Below are positions 7,714-16,405 of a stretch of 64,000 bases of DNA, piece after piece; position 1 is the stretch's first letter, and every line of letters begins with the position of its first letter. The notes beneath the pieces are model-generated. The model searched no databases and was not told the DNA's origin. It saw nothing but the letters and a program-made list of their open reading frames with translations. This DNA comes from Gammaproteobacteria bacterium. Lineage in GTDB: Bacteria; Pseudomonadota; Gammaproteobacteria; Steroidobacterales; Steroidobacteraceae. The stretch lies in contig JANYHD010000009.1 in NCBI GenBank assembly GCA_025359205.1, positions 37,240-101,239 of the forward strand. Reading direction: 5' to 3'. The position numbers were made by a program, and so were the translations under genes.

Positions 7714-9576
7714 TCAGAAATCCGTAGTCACATAGGCCACGAAGCTGCGGGGAGAATATTGGGAGAACCCGGGGCTGACATCCAGGTTCCAGAAATAGTA
7801 GTTCATGAGGTTGCGGACCTGCAGCCGCAGCGTCGATGGCGCGCCCAGCATGGTGAAATGGTAGCGGGCGCCGATGTGGACGAGCGCCTGGGCATGATTC
7901 CTGGCGACTCCGTTCAGGCTCGCTGGAGCCGCGCCGTAGGTTCGTACCTGGATGTCGGTCGACAGGGCGGGACAGCGCGAGAACTTGTAGTTGGCGTCGG
8001 TCACCGACTGTACTCGCGCCTGGCCAAAGGCAAAGGAACCCACGCCCGCGGCGCTCAAATTCGGTCCGAGTATCCTGACTTCACCCAGGAGCACGCCCGC
8101 CGTGACATTGAGATTCTTCAGCACCTCGCCGGAAATCGAAGTTTCGAAGCCTTTGGACCGCTGCAGGCCGAGTTCATGATCGACGTTGCCGGTATCAAAG
8201 TTGAAATAGGGCTTCTGAATCTCAAAGACACCGGCTATGAGTTTCACGCGTGAGGTCAACAGATAGCGAGCGCCGGCATCCACCTGCCAGGTGCGGGCGT
8301 CCGGAAGTATGGCGCCGCGATTGGCGGCGCTGCTCGGGGCAACGCCTGACTCCTCGAGTCCCTGCGTATAGCCCGCATACCCGGTCACTTTTGCAGTCAT
8401 CGCCAAGGCGGCAGACGCGTATAGGCGCAGCGGATGGTCAGTCAGTCTTGCCGCAGGGAGAATTGGATCGGTGACGTTCTTGGCGTAGCTCTCCTGCTGG
8501 ATTCCCTGGTCAATTCGACCTGGGCCGAGGTCGGCCACAGCGGAGCCGCCGTACAGCGCCAGCGTGTCGCGCCCTCGTGCCAGCAGCACCACTTCGTGGC
8601 GCCAGGCGCCGGCGCCGAAGTGACCCGTGAGTCGCGCCTCTCCGGAGGTCGATGAGGTCTTCTGGTCCGGACTCGCGATCACGAATTGCTCGGCCGCGCC
8701 GTTGGGTTGGGTATCGAGGTACAAATCGGCGTAGCTGACGGGATTGTCAGCAATCGAGCGAAACAGTCCGACAGCCAATGACAGATGGCGGGTCAGCTGT
8801 GCCTTGAAAATGAGGCCGTAATTCTCCGATTGACTCTCGCCCTCGGCCCAGTCCTGGCCGTAGTAGCCTTTGGGTGTTTCCGGCGGCACGAAGTCGCCCG
8901 CTGTGAAGATGATCGGCAGGGTCTTTGCGCGAGTCTTGTGCTGCCAGTCGATGATCGCTCGCAAGCTCAGCCAGTCATTCGGAGCCCACTGGGGCGTGAG
9001 TCCAAGATTGCCGATTCTCGAGGTGTAACCCGGATTGGATGCACCGGTCGCGGTCTGGGTGCTGACCTGGTAGCTGGCGCCGATCGGCAGTCGTAATTGA
9101 TTGGACGACAACGGCACACTGGCGTCGATGCTCGCACCGTAAGCCCCGAAGGGACCGGCACTCACCACGACGGTGCCGCTGGGCGGCCCGTTGCCGGCAT
9201 GTCGCAAGTCATAGTCCACGATGCCGGTGGGGGCAGGGAAGGCGTAGCCAATTTCACTGACCCCGACTTTGACTGTGGAACCTTCAACCACCCGATCCGA
9301 CAAACCGCCCTGCTGGTCGAAATACAGCCCATCGATGCGCACATTGCCCGCGGCCTGCGGGTCGAAGCCGCGCACGCCTCCCGGGCTGTAAATGCCGATG
9401 GTTTCTCGGCCAAGTTTGAGCCCAAAGGCGTCGTCGGCCGAAGCCACCGGGTCATCCGAAGCGTGCTGCGCGTGAACGGCGGTAACAGGGACCAGGCAGA
9501 GGACCAGCGTCGCCGCCAGGCTGGATGCTTTGCGGCGGCCAGATCTGCTGGCCGCACCCGTCGGTGCGATCTGCAT
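7714..9576 (-). CDS. TonB-dependent outer-membrane receptor
   Basis: A 620-aa outer-membrane receptor with a signal peptide (hydrophobic stretch about residues 19-36, ending VHAQ). A plug domain follows, with GGVRGFDPQAAGNVRIDGLYFDQ, typical of the siderophore/ferric-chelate group. The beta-barrel ends in an aromatic terminal residue (VAYVTTDF), required for barrel insertion. Repeated YAGYTQGLEESG and LQVRNLMNYYFW segments match the barrel C-terminus of such receptors. A canonical N-terminal TonB box is not obvious. The length is slightly short for siderophore receptors (650-750). The next gene on the transcript is a broken hydrolase, so the original ligand-processing partner may be lost. The substrate is unknown. 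Confidence 0.9.
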   Translation of the reverse strand: MQIAPTGAASRSGRRKASSLAATLVLCLVPVTAVHAQHASDDPVASADDAFGLKLGRETIGIYSPGGVRGFDPQAAGNVRIDGLYFDQQGGLSDRVVEGSTVKVGVSEIGYAFPAPTGIVDYDLRHAGNGPPSGTVVVSAGPFGAYGASIDASVPLSSNQLRLPIGASYQVSTQTATGASNPGYTSRIGNLGLTPQWAPNDWLSLRAIIDWQHKTRAKTLPIIFTAGDFVPPETPKGYYGQDWAEGESQSENYGLIFKAQLTRHLSLAVGLFRSIADNPVSYADLYLDTQPNGAAEQFVIASPDQKTSSTSGEARLTGHFGAGAWRHEVVLLARGRDTLALYGGSAVADLGPGRIDQGIQQESYAKNVTDPILPAARLTDHPLRLYASAALAMTAKVTGYAGYTQGLEESGVAPSSAANRGAILPDARTWQVDAGARYLLTSRVKLIAGVFEIQKPYFNFDTGNVDHELGLQRSKGFETSISGEVLKNLNVTAGVLLGEVRILGPNLSAAGVGSFAFGQARVQSVTDANYKFSRCPALSTDIQVRTYGAAPASLNGVARNHAQALVHIGARYHFTMLGAPSTLRLQVRNLMNYYFWNLDVSPGFSQYSPRSFVAYVTTDF

Positions 9577-9762
9577 TAAACAATCCTGTAGCGGTACGCC
9601 GTTTCGGTGGCGACAGGATCACGTCGCGCAGACGAGTACGCCTTCGATTCTCTATAAGGCGCCTTTACAACAGCGCCGCCCGGGATGGCCGCGGACATCC
9701 CACACTGTTCGTGGACCTGATGTTGCGCCGGTTGCCAACGCAACCGGCCGGGGACGGGCACG

Positions 9763-10284
9763 ATGGCGAAAGTCGGCGGGAAGGTTGGGTCTCAGGAGTA
9801 CAGGCGCATCCTGGGAGCGGGTGCCTGTGCCTGGTTGTTGCTATTCACACCGCTCGCCCGGGGAGGCAGCTCCGATGAGGCTATCGATGTGCGTGCCTAC
9901 GATCTGGAACGACCCGAGGACGTACAGAGACTCTATCGCCTGCTCAAGCGGGCGGCGCGATCAGCGTGCAGCGACCGGCAGATCGCCGACACCGACGTGC
10001 ACACACTGTCGTGGCTCGGGTGCGTTAGCGGCATGCTGGACATGGAAGTACAAAGGATAGATCGGCCGACGTTGACGGCCTATCATCTTGCCCACGGCTT
10101 CGGGATCCGGGACGAACCCTGGGGAAGCCGGAATCCGGATGCGACGGGCGAAATCAGGCCACGGGAGAACATCGGATCGCCACGAGCAGGGCCAAGCGTC
10201 GCGCAACGGGTGGGACGAAGCGTGCCTTTCGGAGACTTCCCCTCGGCAGCCTGCGGGTATTTGTCGCTGTGGCTCGCTCCCTGA
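9763..10284 (+). CDS. UrcA-family protein with unusual C-terminal extension
   Basis: A 173-aa exported protein. Residues about 15-35 form a signal peptide (CAWLLLFTPLARG). Residues 38-110 fit the UrcA pattern: VRAYDLERPEDVQRLYRLLK, AARSACSDRQ, a second Cys (SWLGCVSG), and ending near PTLTAYHLAHG. UrcA proteins are small periplasmic proteins of unknown function, about 100 aa long, with two Cys likely forming a disulfide. Here the frame continues about 60 residues past the domain with no recognisable content and overlaps the LysR coding frame to 10284. Either the stop has been lost or the tail is a relic of rearrangement at this junction. Confidence 0.65.
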   Translation: MAKVGGKVGSQEYRRILGAGACAWLLLFTPLARGGSSDEAIDVRAYDLERPEDVQRLYRLLKRAARSACSDRQIADTDVHTLSWLGCVSGMLDMEVQRIDRPTLTAYHLAHGFGIRDEPWGSRNPDATGEIRPRENIGSPRAGPSVAQRVGRSVPFGDFPSAACGYLSLWLAP

Positions 10285-11135
10285 GTTTCACGCGCGCGGC
10301 GGAGTCGCTCGGACTGAGCCTGAGCGCTGCAAGCTTGCAAATCCGCGCACTGGAGGAATATCTCGGTCGCGCGCTGTTCCGGCGCAATGGTCGGGAGGTT
10401 GCCTTGACGACCGAAGGAGCTGCGCTGCTGCCGCGGGTTCAAAGCGCGCTGGGGGCGCTTGAGAGCGCCGTGGATGATGCGCGCGCAGAGCCCGATTCGG
10501 GCCAGCTTCGAATTACGACACTGAGCTCCTTTCTGCAGCAGTGGCTATTGCCTCGACTACCGGGTTTTCGGGCCCTGCACCCGCAGATTGATTTTCACTT
10601 CCATACTTCTGCCAGCGTGGTCGATTTCGTGCGCGAAGAACATCACATCGCGATCAGAATCGGAGCCGGCCCGTGGCCCGGGCTGCATGTCGACAGGTTG
10701 ATGCCGGAGTGGCTGATTCCCGTGTGCGCGCCGGCGCTGCTGAAGCGCCATGGCGCCGTCAGGGATGTGCGAGACCTCGGGCGTTACCCACTCTTGCACA
10801 GTACGACGGAACCATGGACATCATGGTTGTTGGGCGGTGGCCTGGCCAGTCAATCCGAGCAGCTTGAGGGATCTTCCCTGGATGATTCGCTGGCACTGGT
10901 GAGAATGGCGGAACGAGGGCAAGGCCTGGCGCTCGCTCGCTGGAGTCTGGTGGCGCAGGAGATCGAGTCCGGCGTGCTGGTTGTGGCCGGCCCGGCTGTT
11001 CGATTCGAGCGCAGCTACTGGTTCGTGTGCCCGGTGCGCCAAAAGAACGTCGCATCGGTGAGACTGTTCCGGGACTGGCTGGTGGCGGAAGCCGCAATGG
11101 CGCCGTTGCCTCCCAGTGTATCTGCCCAGTCATAG
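10269..11135 (+). CDS. LysR-family transcriptional regulator (GcvA-like), start unclear
   Basis: The product has the LysR helix-turn-helix (SLSFTRAAESLGLSLSAASL, RALEEYLGRALFRR) and a complete effector-binding domain through FRDWLVAEA. The first usable start in frame is the GTG at 10269. However, conserved family sequence continues upstream in the same frame (FRRLPLGSLRVFVAVARS, about 10227-10277). I find no ATG, GTG or TTG from there back to about 10120. The protein from 10269 would therefore lack the first helix of the DNA-binding domain. Possible explanations are a non-canonical start, a frameshift from an upstream ATG (10139), or decay. The GcvA-like effector domain contains no catalytic function; the likely target is the adjacent racemase or UrcA gene. 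Confidence 0.8.
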   Translation: MARSLSFTRAAESLGLSLSAASLQIRALEEYLGRALFRRNGREVALTTEGAALLPRVQSALGALESAVDDARAEPDSGQLRITTLSSFLQQWLLPRLPGFRALHPQIDFHFHTSASVVDFVREEHHIAIRIGAGPWPGLHVDRLMPEWLIPVCAPALLKRHGAVRDVRDLGRYPLLHSTTEPWTSWLLGGGLASQSEQLEGSSLDDSLALVRMAERGQGLALARWSLVAQEIESGVLVVAGPAVRFERSYWFVCPVRQKNVASVRLFRDWLVAEAAMAPLPPSVSAQS

Positions 11136-11155
11136 CAAGAAGGGTGTTGCGTCAA

Positions 11156-11854
11156 ATGAGAACCATTGGCCTCATCGGCGGCATGAGCTGGGAATCGACA
11201 GTTCATTATTACCGTCATATCAACGCAGCGATCAAGTCGCGGCTCGGTGGATTGCACTCCGCGCAGCTGGTGCTGGTCAGTGTCGATTTTCACCACATCG
11301 AATACATGCAGTCGTCGGGGGACTGGCAGGCGGCGGGCGAGCGGCTCGCCGGGTGCGCGCGGGCGCTGGCGGCAGCAGGCGCCGAGTGCATCGTGATCTG
11401 CGCCAACACCATGCACAAGGTGGCGCCGCAGATCGAAGCCGCGGTGCGTCTGCCACTGCTACACGTGACCGATGCCACGGGCGAGGCAATCAGGCGCACC
11501 GGATTCTCAAAGGTGGGTCTGCTGGGCACACGCTATACGATGGCGGAGCCGTTCTACAAGGATCGGCTGCGCGAGCGCTTCGGCCTCGAGGTGCTGATTC
11601 CAGACGACGCGGATCGTGCGGAGGCGAATCGCATCATCTTCGAGGAGCTTGTGCGCGGACAGGTGCTCGAGTCGTCGCGAGTGACGATGCGTCGCGTCAT
11701 GGCCCGGCTGGTCGAGCGCGGCGCACAGGGGGTCATTCTCGGATGCACCGAGTTCTCGCTGCTGCTCGGGGACGCGGATGCATCAGTGCCGCTGTTTGAT
11801 ACCACGCTGATCCACGCGCAGGCGGCGGTGGAGTGGGCGCTGGCCGGCACATAG
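11156..11854 (+). CDS. Aspartate/glutamate (amino acid) racemase family protein
   Basis: A 232-aa PLP-independent racemase. The start ATG at 11156 gives MRTIGLIGGMSWESTVHYY, the invariant opening of the aspartate racemase (YgeA/RacD) group. The two catalytic cysteines are present: CANTMHKV (about residue 83) and LGCTEFSLL (about residue 196). They deprotonate and reprotonate the alpha-carbon from opposite faces. The enzyme is cytosolic and interconverts L- and D-aspartate, glutamate or related amino acids. It lies 20 bp after the LysR gene on the same strand, which may control it. Substrate specificity cannot be read from sequence; broad-specificity racemases share this signature. Confidence 0.92.
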   Translation: MRTIGLIGGMSWESTVHYYRHINAAIKSRLGGLHSAQLVLVSVDFHHIEYMQSSGDWQAAGERLAGCARALAAAGAECIVICANTMHKVAPQIEAAVRLPLLHVTDATGEAIRRTGFSKVGLLGTRYTMAEPFYKDRLRERFGLEVLIPDDADRAEANRIIFEELVRGQVLESSRVTMRRVMARLVERGAQGVILGCTEFSLLLGDADASVPLFDTTLIHAQAAVEWALAGT

Positions 11855-11997
11855 GTCGCGGCGTGGCTTGGCCGTCGCTATGCGGCCAGATCCGGGTCGG
11901 TCAACACGATTTCGTCGGAAGACGGCCAACCGGTGAAATCCTGCTACACTTTTCGCGTGAGGTTCGAATTGCAGGACTGATCGCGGAGGGGACGGGC

Positions 11998-12444
11998 GTG
12001 GCCACCAACACTGTCCGACTGCAGCGCGTGCTGCGCGCGCCGCCCGGGAAACTGTACCGCGCCTTCCTCGAAGCCGATGCGCTGGTAGAGTGGTTGCCGC
12101 CCTACGGCTTCACCGCCAAGGTGCATCACCTGGATGCACGCGTGAACGGCACCTTCAAAATGTCGTTCACGAATTTTGGCAGCGGCAATACCCACAGCTT
12201 TGGCGGCGAATACCTCGAGCTGGTGCCAAACGAGAAGATCCGCTACACGGACAAATTCGACGATTCCAACCTGCCCGGCACCATCATCACCACAGTCCTG
12301 CTCAAGAAGGCGTTCTGCGGCACGGAGCTGCATGTCACTCAGGAGGGTTTGCCGGAGGCGATTCCGGTCGAGATGTGTTATCTCGGCTGGCAGGAATCGC
12401 TGGCGCAGCTTGCCAAGCTGGTCGAACCCGAAATTCCGGGCTAA
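11998..12444 (+). CDS. SRPBCC (AHSA1-like) family protein
   Basis: A 148-aa lipid-transfer/START-like fold protein. The GTG at 11998 is preceded by GCGGAGGGG and gives VATNTVRLQRVLRAPPGKLY. LVEWLPPYGFTAKVHHLDAR and GGEYLELVPNEKIRYTDKF follow, the usual strand order of the Aha1 C-terminal-like SRPBCC family. Members bind hydrophobic ligands in a central cavity and their roles vary (polyketide cyclases, stress proteins). It appears to be a single-gene unit, with 143 bp upstream containing a TACACT hexamer near 11944 that could be a -10 element. No neighbour assigns a ligand. Confidence 0.85.
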   Translation: MATNTVRLQRVLRAPPGKLYRAFLEADALVEWLPPYGFTAKVHHLDARVNGTFKMSFTNFGSGNTHSFGGEYLELVPNEKIRYTDKFDDSNLPGTIITTVLLKKAFCGTELHVTQEGLPEAIPVEMCYLGWQESLAQLAKLVEPEIPG

Positions 12445-12512
12445 CGCGCCCAGCCTGCGACGCGCTAGTTGCGTCGGCGGCACCAAGTTCAGTGGTTCGC
12501 GTGGTCGTGAGC

Positions 12513-13103
12513 TCAATTGATCTGAGCTGACGCATAGTGCAGCACCATGACCACGAACAGCGCCGCGATCCCCAGGTAATGCAGCCAGCGCGACCGCCAC
12601 GCGTACAACGCCAGCGCAATCAGCAGCGGCGCCGTCATCAACGTCCACATCATCACCACAATCGATCGTGGCAATCCGACGGGTTCGCCACCAGAGAAAA
12701 AGACACCAAACGCGAAGTAGACAAACTGAAACAGAGCCACCAGTGACCAGAAGTACCGGCTGTTGCCTGCGTAGTACTCGCGCAGGTCGGTACGGTTATC
12801 AGCTTCATCGGGCAGGCTCGCGGCGGCTACCAGGAACAGGAGGAACAGTTGGCCCACGAGGCCCAGGTAGAAGAAGAAATGCCGTGTCGCGGCGAAATGT
12901 CGCACGCCCCAGATGTCGAACCACATGTAGACGGCCATGCACAATGCATAGCCAGCGGCCAGCAGTGCGAGCGGGTCCCATTTGACCCGTGACCTGTGAC
13001 GCAGCAGACGGTGAAAGCTGGCCGCGATATCGGCCACGGCAAGTCCGATGAGCACCGAGAAGATGCCCAGCGCGTATTCGAAAGCCCTGATTTCTGGCGT
13101 CAT
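12513..13103 (-). CDS. Integral membrane protein, unknown function
   Basis: A 196-aa protein. I start it at the ATG at 13103 (MTPEIRAFEYALGIFSVLIG), since the upstream frame adds only a polar tail. About five to six transmembrane segments are visible: IFSVLIGLAVADIAASF, LLAAGYALCMAVYMWFDIW, FFFYLGLVGQLFLLFLVAA, WSLVALFQFVYFAFGVF, MMWTLMTAPLLIALALY and GIAALFVVMVLHY. No catalytic motif is seen. The pattern resembles conserved membrane proteins of about 200 aa that are not assigned a function. It is divergent from an SDR gene, with the 13104-13217 gap between them. Confidence 0.8.
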   Translation of the reverse strand: MTPEIRAFEYALGIFSVLIGLAVADIAASFHRLLRHRSRVKWDPLALLAAGYALCMAVYMWFDIWGVRHFAATRHFFFYLGLVGQLFLLFLVAAASLPDEADNRTDLREYYAGNSRYFWSLVALFQFVYFAFGVFFSGGEPVGLPRSIVVMMWTLMTAPLLIALALYAWRSRWLHYLGIAALFVVMVLHYASAQIN

Positions 13104-13217
13104 GATGTCGATTTGCAAGACCCGAACGCCCGCATTATATGCGCGCAAGGTCAACGCAAATCCACCTCTCGGCCTGCCGGCGACTTACACTACCTCGACC
13201 GCAGATTCCTGGAACCC

Positions 13218-14000
13218 ATGGAAATAGTACTCAACCGCGCGCGCATCCTGGTCACCGGCGCCAATTCCGGCATTGGCGCCGCCATCGCGCGAGCGCTCGC
13301 CGCCAGCGGCGCACGTGTGGCAGTCAACTACGTCGTGCACCCGGATGCGACGGACGCGCTGTTGGCTGAACTGCGGTCCGCGGGCGCCGAGGCCATCGGG
13401 CTGCAGGCCGACGTCAGTGATCCGGCGCAGGTCGATGCCATGTACGCTGAACTCGACCGACAATGGGGTGGCATCGACGTCCTGGTCAACAATGCCGGGA
13501 TTGACGGCGTGCAGGCGCGGGCCTGGGAGGCTGATCCGGGCGCCTGGGAACGCGTGCTGCGCGTCAACCTGTACGGCAGCTTCCTGTGCGCGCGCGCCGC
13601 GCTGCAGCGCATGGTGCAGCAGCGCAGCGGAGTTGTACTCAACATGTCTTCGGTGCATGAACGCATCGCATGGAGCGGCTACAGCGCGTACACCGCGAGC
13701 AAGGCGGGCCTGGCCATGCTGACGCAGACGCTCGCGCAGGAAGCTGCACCGTTTGGCGTGCGGGTGCTGGCGCTCGCGCCGGGCGCGATCCGCACGCCCA
13801 TCAACAAGGACGTCTGGGACAATCCTGAAACGCTGCGCGACCTGCTTACCAAGATTCCGCTCGGCCGCATGGGCGAGCCGGAGGAAATCGCGCGGGTGGC
13901 GACCTTCCTGGTCTCCGGCATGGCTTCGTACATGACCGGCAGCACCGTCTTTTGCGATGGCGCGATGAGCGACTACCCGGAGTTTGCCCATGGCGGGTGA
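13218..14000 (+). CDS. Short-chain dehydrogenase (glucose 1-dehydrogenase-like SDR)
   Basis: A 260-aa classical SDR. Visible motifs are the cofactor glycine motif TGANSGIG, NNAG, catalytic Ser in NMSSVHE, YSAYTASK (YxxxK catalytic pair) and the C-terminal GSTVFCDGAM. Many members of this subgroup oxidise beta-D-glucose to gluconolactone with NAD(P). Basic residues after the second strand (NYVVHPD) leave the cofactor preference open. Only 5 bp separate it from the GH15 glucoamylase gene downstream. An operon that releases glucose from alpha-glucans and then oxidises it is the simplest reading, although the sugar specificity is inferred from context. Confidence 0.9.
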   Translation: MEIVLNRARILVTGANSGIGAAIARALAASGARVAVNYVVHPDATDALLAELRSAGAEAIGLQADVSDPAQVDAMYAELDRQWGGIDVLVNNAGIDGVQARAWEADPGAWERVLRVNLYGSFLCARAALQRMVQQRSGVVLNMSSVHERIAWSGYSAYTASKAGLAMLTQTLAQEAAPFGVRVLALAPGAIRTPINKDVWDNPETLRDLLTKIPLGRMGEPEEIARVATFLVSGMASYMTGSTVFCDGAMSDYPEFAHGG

Positions 14001-14005
14001 GCAAA

Positions 14006-16372
14006 ATGGCTGACAGCTTTGCACCTGGGTGGCCGGGCATACCGGGGCGCTGGACCTCCGCCGCGAAAAGCGGCGTGGGCACCGCGCTGGGCGGCAGTCC
14101 GATCTGGTTCACGCTCTCGCACGGCATCATCAACGAGATCTACGCGCCACGCATCGACGAGGCGGTGACGCGTGACGTCGGCTTCCTGATCGCCGGGCCG
14201 GATGGCTTCGTTGCCGAGATCAAGCGGCACGCGCACAACCTGACGCGCTGCCCGCGGCCTGGCGTGCCGTACTACGCCGTGGGATCCGAATGCCTGCAGG
14301 GGCGCTTTCGCCTGCAGACCGAGATCATCACTGACGCGGAGCGGCCAGTGGTGCTGGTGCGACTGAAATTCGCGGCGCTCAAAGGCAGCGCAGCTGGCTA
14401 TCGCGTCTACGTGTTGCTGGCCTCGCACCTCGGCAACTACGGCGCTGGCAATACCGCCTGGCTGGCCGACCATCGCGATACGCCGGGGTTGTTTGCGGCG
14501 CGTGACGATCGTGCCCTGTGTCTGATGTCGTCCACCGGCTTTGCCGCGCGTTCCGTCGGCTTCGTCGGCGCGTCGGACGGCTGGCAGGACCTGATGGCCC
14601 ACGGCACGCTGCAGTGGCAGTATACGCGTGCGGAGAACGGCAACGTCGCACTGATCGGCGAATTGCCCTTGCAGGACGGTGAGACCGTACTCGCGATCGC
14701 GGTCGGACGCGGCGCGGAAGAAGCAGGGCACCAGGCGCGGGCCTCGCTGGAGGAAGGATTTCCGGCGCTGCTCGATCGCTACGTGAAGCCTTGGGAGCAT
14801 TGGCAGGCAGACCTGGCGGTCGGGCCGCGCGCTTTGCTGTCCGAAGTCAGCACCGCGGTCATCAAGACGCACGAGTCGAAGCTGATTCCAGGCGCGCTGC
14901 TGGCAAGCTTGGCTGTTCCCTGGGGGTTTTCCAAGGGCGACGGCGACCTGGGCGGTTACCACCTCGTGTGGCCGCGCGACATGGTGCAGTCTGCCGGCGC
15001 GCTGCTGGCGGCGGGCGCGCGGCCCGAAGCGCGCGCGGCGCTCGTGTACCTCGCCTCGACCCAGCACGCCGACGGCCATTGGCCGCAGAACATGTGGGTC
15101 GACGGAACAGCCTACTGGCAGGGCCTGCAGATGGACGAGACCGCATTGCCCGTCCTGCTCTTCGATCTCGCGGCGCGCGAAGGCGCGCTACTGCCCGAAG
15201 ACATCACCACGCGTCGATTCTGGCCCATGGTGCGCGCCGCCGCCTCGTACCTGGTGTGCAATGGCCCGGTGACGCCGCAGGATCGCTGGGAAGAAGACGG
15301 CGGCTACACGCCCTACACGCTGGCCGCGGAGATCGCGGCGCTCCTGGTGGCTGCGGATTGGGCTGAGAAATGTGGCGAGCCGGAGCTTGCACCTTACCTG
15401 CGCAACACCGCGGACAGCTGGAATGCGCAGATCGAGCGCTGGCTCTATGTGCAGGACACGCCGCTGGCACGCAAGTGCGGCGTCGATGGCTATTACGTGC
15501 GCATCGCCGAAGGCGACAGCGACGGCGCGGATGAAATCATCGACATCCGCAACCGGCCGGACGGCGACACGCAACGCCGTGCCGACGAGATCGTCTCCGC
15601 CGACGCGCTGGCGCTGGTGCGCTTCGGGTTGCGCGGCGCGGACGACCCGCGCATCCTCGACACGGTGCGCGTCATCGACGCGGTGCTGAAGACGCAGCTG
15701 CCCTATGGGCCGGCCTGGCATCGCTACAGCGACGACGGCTATGGCGAACATGCGGACGGTTCGCCTTTTGACGGCACCGGCATCGGCAGGCTGTGGCCAC
15801 TGCTGAGCGGCGAGCGGGCGCACTACGAGCTGGCACGTGGCGATGCGACTGCGGCCGCGCGCCTGCAGCGCTCCTTCGAGGCGATGGCAGGTCCGGGCGG
15901 CTTGCTGCCCGAGCAGACCTGGGACACAGCCGACATTCCCGAGCGCGAACTTCTGCTCGGGCGGCCGGCGGGTTCCGCGATGCCGCTGGTGTGGGCGCAC
16001 GCCGAGTACCTGAAGCTGGTGCGCTCGCTCGGCGATGGAGACGTGTACGACCTGCCGCCGCAGGCGCATGAGCGATACGTCGTGCAGCAGACGAGCTCGG
16101 CGCTGCGCGGCTGGCGCTTCAACCAGAAGCTGCGCATGCTGCCCTCTGGATGCACGCTGCGCATCGAGCTGCTCGCGCCGGCCCGGATCCGCTGGACGGT
16201 AGACGATTGGCGCAGCAGTACGGACAGCGATACTCGGCCGAGCGGACTGGGCACGCACTATTTCGATATCGCCGCGACATTACTGCCCTCGGGCGCCAGC
16301 GTGGCGTTCACGCCCTACTGGCTTGATGCCGCTCGCTGGGAAGGTGCCAATTTCGTCGTCGACGTGCATTGA
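14006..16372 (+). CDS. GH15 glucan 1,4-alpha-glucosidase (glucoamylase)
   Basis: A 788-aa glucoamylase. Start ATG at 14006 is preferred because MADSFAPGWPGIPGRW begins the N-terminal super-beta-sandwich domain; the frame upstream overlaps the SDR. The N-domain (GGSPIWFTLSHGIINEIYAP) is followed by the (alpha/alpha)6 barrel with WPRDMVQSAGALLA, WEEDGGYTPYTLAAE (general acid Glu) and GLLPEQTWDTADIPE (catalytic base Glu). A C-terminal beta domain of about 120 residues completes it. No signal peptide is evident, so it should act in the cytosol on dextrins or glycogen-derived oligosaccharides, releasing beta-D-glucose. The upstream SDR may oxidise the product. Confidence 0.95.
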   Translation: MADSFAPGWPGIPGRWTSAAKSGVGTALGGSPIWFTLSHGIINEIYAPRIDEAVTRDVGFLIAGPDGFVAEIKRHAHNLTRCPRPGVPYYAVGSECLQGRFRLQTEIITDAERPVVLVRLKFAALKGSAAGYRVYVLLASHLGNYGAGNTAWLADHRDTPGLFAARDDRALCLMSSTGFAARSVGFVGASDGWQDLMAHGTLQWQYTRAENGNVALIGELPLQDGETVLAIAVGRGAEEAGHQARASLEEGFPALLDRYVKPWEHWQADLAVGPRALLSEVSTAVIKTHESKLIPGALLASLAVPWGFSKGDGDLGGYHLVWPRDMVQSAGALLAAGARPEARAALVYLASTQHADGHWPQNMWVDGTAYWQGLQMDETALPVLLFDLAAREGALLPEDITTRRFWPMVRAAASYLVCNGPVTPQDRWEEDGGYTPYTLAAEIAALLVAADWAEKCGEPELAPYLRNTADSWNAQIERWLYVQDTPLARKCGVDGYYVRIAEGDSDGADEIIDIRNRPDGDTQRRADEIVSADALALVRFGLRGADDPRILDTVRVIDAVLKTQLPYGPAWHRYSDDGYGEHADGSPFDGTGIGRLWPLLSGERAHYELARGDATAAARLQRSFEAMAGPGGLLPEQTWDTADIPERELLLGRPAGSAMPLVWAHAEYLKLVRSLGDGDVYDLPPQAHERYVVQQTSSALRGWRFNQKLRMLPSGCTLRIELLAPARIRWTVDDWRSSTDSDTRPSGLGTHYFDIAATLLPSGASVAFTPYWLDAARWEGANFVVDVH

Positions 16373-16405
16373 TTTTTCCCGCGCGACTGCGCAGACTTTG
16401 ACGCC

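Noticed and set aside
7420..8253. 277-aa rightward frame opposite the receptor gene
   Set aside because: Antisense to the TonB-dependent receptor; no homology-like blocks.
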